Part shown: positions 46,701 through 58,700 of the stretch, one piece after another
Layout: each line of letters opens with the position of its first letter
Numbering within the stretch: the first letter of the stretch is position 1
NCBI GenBank assembly: GCA_905221605.1
Contig: CAJNDS010002106.1
Coordinates: 555,001-619,000 of the forward strand
DNA length: 64,000 nt
Direction of reading: 5' to 3'
DNA from: Symbiodinium natans
Taxonomy: Eukaryota; Sar; Dinophyceae; Suessiales; Symbiodiniaceae
Position numbers and translations under genes: made by a program
The notes under the pieces: model-generated
Told to the model about the DNA's origin: nothing
Database searches by the model: none
What the model saw: only the letters and a program-made list of their open reading frames with translations

Positions 46701-49700
46701 AGGGTTTTGGAATGTTTAGGGTTTAGGTTTATCTTCCGGTTAGGGTCCAGTGCTTGGTTTGTCTATAGGAATCACCTAGTTGGCGAACAAGCTAGATATA
46801 ACATCTTTGCCGAGCGCCCTGAACAAAAAGGAAGACGAAAGTTAGCTACTGGACATGCTACGCTCCGCCTTTTTGAGATTACCCTAGGTTGGGTTGCGGA
46901 GTAAATCCTCTTTTGCAGCCGGTCTGCGAAGTAAATCCTACACCCTACCCCCTTTGCATCTGGTTCGCAGAAATCTCTAAACCCAAATACACCGGTTTGG
47001 TGACACGTAATTCCAAATAAGATCCCAAGGAACCTTGGGTAATCTTAGGGACCTGTTGGGAGGGTTCAGGGTTTAGGGTTTAGGGTTTAGTCTGGAACCT
47101 TGGGTTCCATACATTTCTCCTTGAGTCCTCCTCCTAAACCCAAAACCCCAAGCCTTAAACCCTAAACCGCCCTAAACCCTAAACCCCAAACCCAACAAGC
47201 AAAAAGGTAGGCTGCTCCCTCATCTCGGCCATCCTCTGTAGTTCCAGCCACCATCCCGACCTCCCCTCCCCGAAACAGCCTAAGGCAAACCGTTAGGCTT
47301 CAGGATTTATGTCTCAGGGTCATGAATCCGAACGCCTTCCCTCGAATCCCAAAGCTCCCCAAAGCCCCCATAAACCCTAAACCCTACACCCTACACCCTA
47401 AACCCTAAACCCTTTTGCAACTGGGCTTGAGGAAACCCTAAACCCTAAACCCTAAACCCCAAAACACCCGACCTCGAGTTCAGGTCTCCTCCTCGTCCGG
47501 AGGTAGCTCTACCCCGGGCTCGCATTCAAAGACGTATCCTGAGCGCGACCGGCTCCGAGCGACTTTGGGTTCGGAAAAGACAGCTATTCTTGTGCGTTGT
47601 GTTTGAGGGCTCCCTAAACCCTAAACCCTAAACCCTAAACCCTAAACCCTAAACCCTAAACAGTGTCTGGGGAATTCCCTAAACCCCTAAGCCCGAAAGC
47701 CTGGGTGCTCAAGCCCCCCTCAACAAGCTTAAGCCCGGAAGGTGTCTGAATCCCAAGCTCTAAGTCTCTGAAGATTTAGGGTTTTTAGGGTTTAGGGTTT
47801 AGGGTTTAGGGTTTGGGGATTAAGCTTTGGGGTTCAGGGTTGTACCTTGGACCCTTAAGGTTGTACCCTTGGGTTTACATAGGGGAACCTTTTAAAAAGA
47901 TCCTTCAGGCAATATCAGGGCCATGTTCGGCATATGATACTCTGACTTCATCCCCTGCAAGTCCTGAGAACCTCGAAGATCCTAAAGCTATGAGCCCCTT
48001 CGCTCTTCTGTTCTTAGAGTCCCCTTTCAGAAATCAACGTTTTTAGGGCTTAGGGTTTAGGGTTTAGGGGTCTTTACCGAGGTTTTTACCGACTCTTCTG
48101 AAAACAGCTAACCACCTATTGCAACCGATTTTCACAGCGTTCTAGTAGGAATCTAGCTGCCAGAACGGGAGCCCCATAATGAACCCCACGAAGGGCCCGG
48201 ATTAGAGGGTGTGAGAGCCCATCCTGGAAGACCTGAGCCCTAACCCCTAAACCCTTAATAGTGCGGGTTTAGGTAAACCTCGCAGCCGAGCGTCTGCAGA
48301 CCGGGCAGGTACTGGCGCTATGCCGACCGCTTAGCGCCCACGTGACAATGCAGTTCTCACAGAAGATGTGCCCGCACCTTCATCAGATTGAGGGGTATAA
48401 CTCGGTATAACCCCGATATATACCTAAATACCCCCCTAAATAACCCCTAAGTCCCCTGATAAGGGTATTAAGGGGTAGAATGGTATAACCTGTATCCTAA
48501 AGAAGCCCTAAATACCCCCTAAGGTCCCTTATAAGGGTCTCTGCTTAGCACATTCATCAGAGCTCCTTCCCTCACCCCCCCCCCCCCCCCCCCCAGAAAC
48601 CACGCAAAAGCAAAACAAGCGACACCCTTCGACCAAAATAATGCAAAATCCTTAAGCATTATAGCTCCTAAGCTCAACATGGCTAACGCCTTAGCGAACG
48701 CGTTTCACCATTGAGCACTATACGCAACGGATTGGTATGGGCCAGACGGATCGTGCCATCTTGAGAACCAAGGAACCCTGAGCACCAAACGGCAGAAAAC
48801 CTAATTTGGGGGATAAATGTAGCCGTCTCAAAAATGAAAAGGAAGGCTCATCTGGGCCTCCTTAGGGCGGGGGCTATGGGGGGGGGGGGTGGGGGGGGGA
48901 GGGGGGGAGGGGGGGTAGGGTTTAGTTTTTTTTGCCACCGGCCTAGCTGACCTGGCGGCCACTCTGCAGGGAACTATCTGGCTATGGTTGGCTGACATCT
49001 CGTCCGTTTGGGTTTAGGGTTTAGGGTATTTAGGGATATTAGGGATATTCGGTCTGTATTGTCCGGAGTTAGGGTCTTGGGCGCAAGGCTAAGCGTCCGA
49101 GCCATGGCACACCAGCACTGCCACAGCGTGGTCGGACTCGAAATCTGTGTAGCCTGCATTAGGGGCAAGGTGGGTGTAATGTCCGAATGTCAAGCTTAAA
49201 GCACAGCTCCAAGAACTTGAGGTGGGTGTAGGTGGAGACTCTTGTCGTGATCATGTTCTGCACAACCCTACGCCATAAACCCTCAACTACCTTGGTGTCA
49301 GGAAGTCGCAATTACTACCTGCAACGTGCCCGATGTATATCCACACACCAGGATAAGAAATGGTTTAGGGTTCAGGGTTTAGGGTTTAGGGTTTAGGATT
49401 TATGAACGCCATGAACTCGACAAGGTCCCTACTTTCCCTAAGGGTCCATGTGGCTGTAGAGTATATACTTGGGCCCTAAAGCTACAAAATGGGAACCACC
49501 CTTTTAGGCCCATAGGTATACTACCATTTGCTTAAGAATCCCAAAAGAATGAAAAAGAATCATCCCTATAGTTCCCTTATAAGGAAGAATACTATTTACT
49601 TTTTGGGTGGGCTCTTAAGCAATCGGTAGTATATACGAAATATCGGTACATGGACCCTCAGGGCTGGCTCTGGTGCTCCAGTGTTCGAGCGTTGGCTTTC

Positions 49701-52700
49701 CAAGATGCTTGAATGTATGCGGCTACATTGGAAACCTTGAGGGTTTTAGGGTTTAGGGCTAGGCTTTAGGGCCCTTTTTTTGAACTCGAGGCTCTGAATA
49801 CCCAAGCCCCTCATGTTATAACTCTGACGCAAGCAGATGCAACATAAGAATCACGTAAGAATCCCGCAGCTCCTGTCAATCCTGATGTAGGGCTTTAGGT
49901 TTGGGGGCTGAGGGTTGAGGGGCAGTCACTCAACCCACCCGCCATTCGCATGATCCAAGCGGCAGCAGCAACAGCCACTTACGGAACGGAGGGGGGCTGC
50001 TGTGCTGACAGTCTCCATCGCTCGAAGCATCAAGACAACCTGCCGCGATGGGATCGGGCAAGTGCCCTGGCTCTGGTCACTGAGGTATTCTTAGTGTTAA
50101 GGGTGCTTCAGTACCCAAGCCGTTTCTTATCCCACCTGGGAATTTGTGTCAATATTTAATGAATATTTTATTGGTTTAACGAACTTGTGCTCTTACACCA
50201 GGGCGGAGAGCTTTTCCCTATTTTATGTGCGAGCGTTGACATCGCAAGCAGGAGCTTGGTGTTATGCCTGGAAGCGGATCGCCTCACACACTCACACACC
50301 ACAAAAAATACTGCGAAAACCAAATCCAAGCCGCACTCTCTAATGTGCCAGCAAACTGCAACCACAAAGGCAGAGGCGGAACCCTAAACCCTACAACCCT
50401 CTAAACCCTAAACCCTAAAACTGCCCTAAACCCTCCTAAACCCTCCTAAACCCTAAACCCTAAACCCTAAACCCTAAGCCTAAACCCTAAACCCTAAACC
50501 CTAAACCCTCCAGGGGGCCGGATCTCCCCCACGCTCGCGGGGCCGCCGGAGGAGGAAGACTTCGAAGTGCAGGGGCTCCACTGACAGCCTTTTAAGGGGT
50601 TTAGGGTTTAGGGTTTAGGGTTTAGGGTTTAGGGTTTAGGGTTTAGGGTTTAGGGCTACTGACAGCCTTTATAGGGTTTCAGGGTTCTTGGGTTTAGGGT
50701 TTAGGGCTATTGGGTTTAGGGTTCAGGGTTACTAGGTTTAGGGTTTAGGGTGAGTATTCGGCTTCGCTTTGTCAGGTTTCGGGTTCTGAATTGCTAGGTT
50801 TAGGGTGACTCGGCTTAAGGGTTAGGGTTGCTAGAGTTTTTGGTTCAGGGATAGGAAGTTAGGGCTTCCGGACCCAAGCCCTTTGCGATATACCAGAAAA
50901 ACCCTTACTGACAGGATTTGGTTTGAGTTTGGGGCCGCGGGCTCCCGAGGATTCAGGGTTTAGGCTTTCGGGCTTAGGGTCAAGTCCTCAACCTTGCACC
51001 CTAAATCCGAAACAAACCTCGAAACTCAAGGTGCTCTTGGGATAGAACATGTGAGGGTTTAGGGCCAAAACCTGAGAAAAAAGGGGGCACCACTGGGAGA
51101 TCCGAATGCTCCTCTATTTAGGGCCTAGGGTAAATTTTGGGTTCAGGGATTCGGGGCTAGTCCTGCCACGCACGACCGGCGTGGTCTGACACGAGTATTG
51201 TTTTGTTGGTACCCGTTTGCAGGTACATCCGCTGCAGGCAGCAGACTTTGATATCGACCCTGCTACCGAACAAACACGCGGATACACCCTATAAACGCTC
51301 AACCCTACACCCACCCTAAACCCAGAACCTTAACCCATGCAGTTCGATGCCGGGTGTCGCTCCATATGGCGTGCGGGCCCAAACGCGGCAAACCTGCTCG
51401 GAGGTTTACCAACCCAGGGTTCACGGAGTGTAGGGGCCTTTGAGGTTTCAATAGGGTTCATGCCAGGACGGGCGATTGGACCCTAAAACACCTTAAAATG
51501 GCCCTGTAGAAGGTTGATTATGGGGATTATAGGGCCTAATAGCTCATCCTGAATCCTGGTAGGTTTCGATCTCCAAAGCGCGAGACAGTTCAGGAGGAGG
51601 GCCCCCTCCGCCCCCCCCCCCCCCCCCCCCCCCCCCCCGCCCTTACTGTAGTAAGGTGCAGTTGCATATTGAAAGCCTAAGTTATAATACTTGGTCAGTT
51701 CTCAAAATGACGGTCCCATTTTGGGGTACCCCAAATATTCGGGGCCGCCTTGTCATAGTAACCCCTCAAAAGGACCAGGCTCAAGAGAAGTGATACATCA
51801 TAGCCCAATTAGGGACGGCGCAACTCTGCCTATGTGCTCCTTGTAGCCATGAATACAAAAGCCCAAAAGCCCCCTAAACCCACAACCCACCCAGAGAAAC
51901 GAACTGGCTAAGGCAATGAACCCTGAACCTCAAGGTCTGGATGCTGGGCGTGGCTGGGGGTGTTCAGGGGCCCAGGTCAGGGGGTCCGGACCCTCGCTGT
52001 GGTGTTGTTGGGGAAACCTAAACCATAAACCCTAAACCCTAAACCCTGCAACCCTCCTGGGACCCAGGGATCCCCCTGGGACTCATCTTCTTGGGATCCC
52101 TGCTCGTCACATGCCACGAAGCTTTCGAAGCTAGTCTGCATCCCAACCTTCATAGGTTCATAGCTTCTGCGCCATATCACAGCAAACCCTGAAACCTAAA
52201 CCCCTAAACCCCTAAACCCCTAAACCCCTAAACCCCTAAACCCCTAAACCCCCCTAAACCCCCCTAAACCCCTAAACCCCTAAAGCCCTAAAGCCCTAAA
52301 GCCCTAAAACCCTAAAGCCCTAAAGCCCTAAAGCCCTAAACCCCCTGGAGGCCTGTGCCGGGCGCACCCCAATGCCACTGTAGATCCTGACCAGCTTGTT
52401 CCTGGACTGAGACTTGTGGTTAAAACCCTCAACCCGAAACCCTAAAAAAATCTTTTGGGGTTCACCCTTCAGGGTAGTAGTAAAGTATCCTCATCATAAA
52501 GTCATCAGAATGCACTTTTTAGCGCATATTATTTTCCCCTCTTAGGGCCGAAGGACTTAGGGCTTAGGCGTGTCTAGGGTTTAGGGTTTAGGGTTTAGGG
52601 TTTAGGGTTTAGGGTTTAGGGTTTAGGGTTTAGGGTTTAGGGTTTAGCTTTCAGGACCTCAGCTCTGAACCATGAATTTTGAACCTTCATTAGCCGAGCC

Positions 52701-55700
52701 CACCCAGGCAGTGAACCATGCTTCTCAGGGAGCCCAAGACCCCTGATTGATTCAGGAATAGGGTTTAGGGTTTAGGGTTTAGGGTTTGGGGGTTAGGGTT
52801 TAGGGTTTAGGGTTCAGGGTTCAGGGTTTAGGGTTTAGGGTTACATAGCTTAACACGATACGACGGGACCCTTATGAAGAGTTTGAAGGCGTATTCCAAT
52901 AGAATGGTAATACCTCGGCGCTCTCAGACAAGAAGCTGAACCAATGCCCACAAGATGTAGAGCAAGACGATGAGGAGGAAGGGCGCTGGCTGTGGCTCCT
53001 TGGTTAGGGGATAGGATTGGGGGGACCCTTGGGGATATAGACCCTCTGAATAAGGTCCCTGTTGAACAGAGCCAGAAGAGGGTTCAGAATTGGTTCCCTT
53101 TTAAGGGTCCCCCTTGTCCTACCTAGGATTGGTGATTCAGAGACTACACCCTAAACCTTAAACCCTCAACCCGAAAGCTCGGGATTCCAGATATCCAAGA
53201 GTAACCTAGAAAATAACGCAGGGTACCCTCTTTAGTTTTTAAAGGGCTGAGAAGGGAACCGAAACATAAAAAACAGAAGAGTGAGGGCCTGTGTCGCCCT
53301 ACTTACATCATAGGTTTCCCACTCCCCTGTATACGACCTCCCCTACGTCCCCCCCTTACATTTGTTAGGCTTACTCATCCCTAAATAGCCTGTCTTAATG
53401 GGGGGGGAACCTTGGGGGAGAGGGGGGGGGGGGTAGCCCTAAACCCTAAACCCCAAACCCGAAAGAGGGTCGTAGGGGAACCCATGATTACAGAGCCGTT
53501 GCAGGCTTGGCCCTAAGGATCCCAGGCAATTGTCTGCATCGATGCCGGGCTTTTAGACCCGACCATCAGAGAAACACAGCAAGAGCACGATCAGAGTTCA
53601 AAAGAACCCTAAACCCGTAAAGGTTAAGGCGAGGGTGGAGCGCCAGGGGGGGTGGGCTTGTGCAGGTCGGCCACGTGCCTGGTGCTTTCAGCACCAGCGC
53701 GCACACTAAACCCTAAACCCTAAACCCCAAACCCTAAACCGCCTACCCCCTATACTGAGGACCTGCCCGAAAACCCAATCACGAAGACCAGGGTGCTGGG
53801 AGGTCCTGCATAAGAATGGGAACGCCAATGAGCACCTCGGTTTAGGGTTTAGGGGCTTAGGTTTTAAGGGTTAGGGTTTACGGGCTCGAGGTCCATATAC
53901 CTCAATTCGGCAGGTCGTACGTGGGTGTAGGCGAAGCAATAGCATCACCCACATACCCTGATTGGTATTCTCGCCGCATGGGCTTATGATTCACATTTGT
54001 CGCTTCGCTTCGATCTGAAGACTTCGCCCGCCCCCTCCCTGCAATGACGTGAAATACAGCAAAACGAGCATTTTGGGCTGAGAAGTTTGAGGGTTCTTTG
54101 GTTTTGGCTCAAAGTGTGGAGGGTGCAAATTTGGCTTCGACGTTTAGAACAGAGATGCCTTTCTTCATGGAGTAGAGGTTGCAGATGGTAGACCCTATAT
54201 AAGCTCCCAACCACAAACCCTTCAAGTCCAAAACTCGAAAGGCCCGAACCTATCCTCCCCTTAGAACCTTAGCACACATGCCTTTGCATTTTCCCTTGGG
54301 TATATTTTATAAACAGAAATATCCAATAATTCTTAAGAGGACTACAGGAAACAGAAATATCCAATAGTTCTTAGGAGGCCTACAGGAAACCATCACTTCG
54401 GTATGCTCTTGGCCCGCGCGCCAGGCCCAGCATGGCTGTGAGGAGCCAGCGGAGCATGGCCAGCCGATGGACCTGTGCTGTGCGTAGCTCATAGTGGGGG
54501 CTTACGATAATAGGGTTTAGGGTTTAGGGTTTAGGGTTTGGGGTTTAGGGTTTAGGGTTTAGGGTTGAGGGTTTGTACCTTTTTGGGGCTTGTTATAAGG
54601 GGATCCTACTATTTGGGGGTCCCTGTTTGGGGGTCCCCCATTTTTGGTAAATTCCCTCATGGTCCCATAATATGGGCCCTTGAAAAGGGACCCCTTATAT
54701 GCCCCTTACATACCCTGTACAACTCAAGGGCCCATACATCAGAACCCTTTAAAGAAGGTAAGGGACCATATTAAGGGACCATGTAATTACCCTTAGATGT
54801 ACCACCCTCACCCTACCCTAAGGCTCCAAGGACCCTTTGACAGAAGGACTACCTCCGAGAAAGGGTCTAGGGTCTCAAACTTTGGGGGTTTGGAAGGCCC
54901 AAGAGCCTTACGGTACGGTCTGCAAGGAGCGACAGTTGAGGGTCTGCATAGGTATGTCCCATACGACTGTAGCATACTGTAGTTCCATGACTGTGATCTC
55001 TATACATGGACCAGCCATAAACCCTAAACCCTAATTAAACCCTACACCCTAAACCGGCTGAGATGTCAAGAAAGACAGCAATCTTGGTCCCCATAGTTAA
55101 AGGGCGATAAAAAACACTAAATGAATCGGCGTCAAAATCACTTGTTTAAGCCTTGCTTGTTTTTGAATTAGCGCGCCCCCTATCGTTCTCCATGCTTTCA
55201 GCTACCACAACTTTATCCTATCGTATTGAAAAAATATCATTTTAGCGCATCCCCTACCCATCCTCGGCCTTTTGCTGCAACAACCTAAAATAAGCAAGCG
55301 GTAACTTTGAAAACGTCTCAAATCACTATGGAACCAAAATATACGCTCTAAGGTAGAACTCCCAAAGGGTCCATGTACCTGTATAGTGTATACTTAGGCC
55401 TTAAAGGGGTCCCTGTGCCCAAGTATATACTATATAGGTACATGGACCCTTAGGGACTATCTGTTGACCCAGGATCCCTGGCTACCTACTGAGTCAAATA
55501 GCGCTCAGGCGTGCGGATGTTTAGGGTCCATATACCCTATATTTTTTAGGGCCTCTGTAGTAGTTTTGGGGGTACCCTAAACCCTAAACCCTGCACCCTA
55601 ACCCTAAACTCTAAACCCCAGGGTTAAGTCGGTCCTCTAAGCCCTAAACCCTAAACCCTAAACCCTAAACCCTAAACCCCAAAGGTAAGGCCCCTGCGGA

Positions 55701-58700
55701 GTTGGGCAGCGCCGCATCCATCCGTCCCCAGACTCCCGCAAGGATGCCGCGACTGCCAGGGCCCCGCGGCTTAGGTGTTAGGGTTTTGGGCTAGGGTTTA
55801 GGGTTTAGGGTTTAGGGTTCAGGGTTCAGGGTTTAAGGTTTAGGGTGTAGGGTTTAGGGTTTAGGGTTCAGGGTTTAAGGTTTAGGGTTTAGGGTGTAGG
55901 GTTTATAGTTCGGGTTTAGGATTTATAACAGGGTCCAGGTCTTTATTAGGGCTTAGGTTCTTGAGCTGCATAGGGGGGGAACGGGGGAATGAAATGTTCT
56001 TGCTAATCCGAAGCTTTTCTGCCCTGCTGACACAAGGCCGTGCCGCTCACTGATCGCCATATCGTGGTTGAGGTGCGCGGCAAGTACTGAACTAATCCAT
56101 ACAGAATACACGGGGCCGTGAACCCTAGCCGTGGGAACGTCGACAGTTTGGAACGTTGACTGACGTGAACAATGTGACGTTGGGCACTTGGTCTGTTCAG
56201 ATATGCCCTAAACCCCAAACCCTAAACCCCAAACCCTAAACCCTAAACCCTGAGGCACTTGCAACGCAACTCCGCCTGATGGGTGGAAAATGTGACCGAT
56301 CTGTCAGGAACATGCTTTCCAGCTCCTTGGCTCGGGATGAGGGGGTTTAGGGTTTAGGGTTTAGGGTTTAGGGCTACTGGCTTAGGGCTTAGGGTTTACG
56401 AAATGAGGGAACCCTGAAATAGACCCCCCAAGAGTAGGATTCTCTTATAAAGATCCCCAAGAGGGTACCCCTATTATCGGAAACCCGCATAAGCGAATGT
56501 AGGGGTCGGAATCATTGCTAATCAGATTCCTTATGGCCCCTATATGATTCTACTACAATAGCTCCCCCCCCCCACCCTATTCTAACTATTTAAGGCCTCT
56601 GGGTGGGGGGCGGGCTTCGACCGCAACCTCCTCTCCCTGAAGCCCATGCAATCTCGGCAATCATCTTCCTGACGTCATCCAGGCCACAACCCATGTCCCA
56701 TAACCCCCCACCCCCCCTTGATTTGGGGTTTAGGGTAAAGCCCCCCCCCCCGCCCCCCCCCCCCCCCCGCCCCCCCCCCCCCGCCCCCCCCCCCCCTCCC
56801 CCCCCCGCCCCCCCCCCGCCCCCCCCCCCGCCCCCCCCCCCCCCCCCCCGCCCCCCACCCCCCCCCGCCCCCCCCCCGCCCCCCCCCCCCGCCCCCCCCC
56901 CCCCGCCCCCCCCCCCCCCCCGCCCCCGCAGGCATCCCTGTATGTCTCTTGGGGTATCTTTACCCGGGGCACTCCTAAATTCAGCTTCTGCACATCACAG
57001 GCCTGGAATACCACACAACATGATGAGTATTAGAAACACATGTGTATACCTCCGTATATCTCGAACGCATGCAAAAGGGGTCTGACCAACAGGAGGGCCT
57101 GTGGAGTTTTTTTTTGTTTAAAGGTGCTTTTGGGGGGAAGCCCTGGCGGGCAACAGAGGGAGGGCTTAGGGAGTCTCAAGAGCATGGCACAGGAGTTTGT
57201 TTTTTGCATTTGTTCTTGGAAGTTTTAGGAAGCTAAGGGTTTAGGGTAAAGGGCTTAGGATTTAGGGCTTATAAGGGTTAAGTGCAGAGTCAAACTCCAC
57301 CAAGGCAAGCTCAACACCCCATAATCGAGCATACCTGCTTGGGTTTAGGTTTAGGATTTCAGGGAGCCATATACTTTAAGGGTTTAGGGCTTAGGTAAGC
57401 TCAAGGTACATTAGGGTACATTCACTTCTCTCAGAAGAGCTATTGGGCTCCCTAGGCAGTTGCTCAAAGCAGGCAAGCAACATCTTCATCCGGCACCACC
57501 TTCGCCAATGCACAGGGGACTGTGAGGTCACGGTTCAGGGTTGTAGGGTTCAGGGTTTGGGGTTTAGGGTTTTAGGGTTTAGGGTTTAGGGTTCTGTTAC
57601 ACTCAATTACCTTGCGAGCTGGGTAGCTTGCCTCTGACCGAGGTTGTTTCAACCCGACACCCTAAACCCTAAACCCTAAACCCTAAACCCTAAACCTGGC
57701 ACCCAAAATCCCTGGCACGTCTTGCGCTCTTCAACCTGAAGCAGAAACCCGAAACCCTTAGCACACCGTGTGCCCTTCAGGCTGACTGAAGCAGGGCGAC
57801 TCTTGTCCACGAATTGCGTAAAAACCGTCCCAAAAAAAGAGAGATTCTTCCTTATAAGGGCGATATAGGGATTGTTCTTATTTATTTGTTTTTTTTTGGG
57901 GGGGGTTCTTAAGCAAGTAGTAGAACCCTAAACCCTGAACCCTAAGCCCTCAACCCTAAGCTCTTGTTTGCGAAACCTGGAGCCCCAAAGTACAATCCCC
58001 AAATCTCCGCCCCACAGCTTCACTGCCATGAGCCGTCGAGAAGGGGCTTCGGGATTATGGGGGTTAGGGTTTAGGGTTTAGGGTTTAGGGTTTAGGGTTT
58101 AGGATTACAAGGATCAGTAGAGATCATGAAGATGTCCCCCACGTGGTGTTCTTGGTCAGGGTGCTACCCGAGTGCTTCCCCAGGTTCCTGAAGTCGGAAA
58201 CCCTAAACCCCTAAACCCCTAAACCCCGAAACCCCTAAACCCCTAAACCCCTAAGCCCCTAAGCCCCTAAACCCCTAAACCCCTAAACCCCTAAACCCCT
58301 AAACCCTAAACCCTAAGCCCTAAACTCGATGAACCCTAAACCCCTAAGCCCTAAACTCGATGAACCCTAAACCCTGTGAACCCTTAACTGGCTGGTGCTT
58401 AGCAGGGAATGAGGAAATGAGGGCCCTATATATGATGCAGCGTCGCTGCCCCCCCACCCCCCGGTTTAGGGTTTAGGGTTAGGGTTTAGGGGGGGGGGGG
58501 GGTTGGGGGGGGGGGGGGGGGGTACCGACACGGGACACGGTTAAGGGATTATATAGGGCCCTCATTGCCTACTGAGAACCAGGGAGTAAACCCTAAGCCG
58601 TAACCATGCAAACCCTATGGAAGCGCCATCCGCGCCAAGCAACTGCGTCGGCACCACAGCTTCCAAGTTCTGCAGCTGGCTAAGACTGTCGTTGGAGGGG

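Noticed and set aside
56603-57085. 160-codon proline-rich frame, the longest in the window
   Set aside because: Product of a C homopolymer tract; the minus-strand exon 7 of gene 3 overlaps its start and makes better sense.
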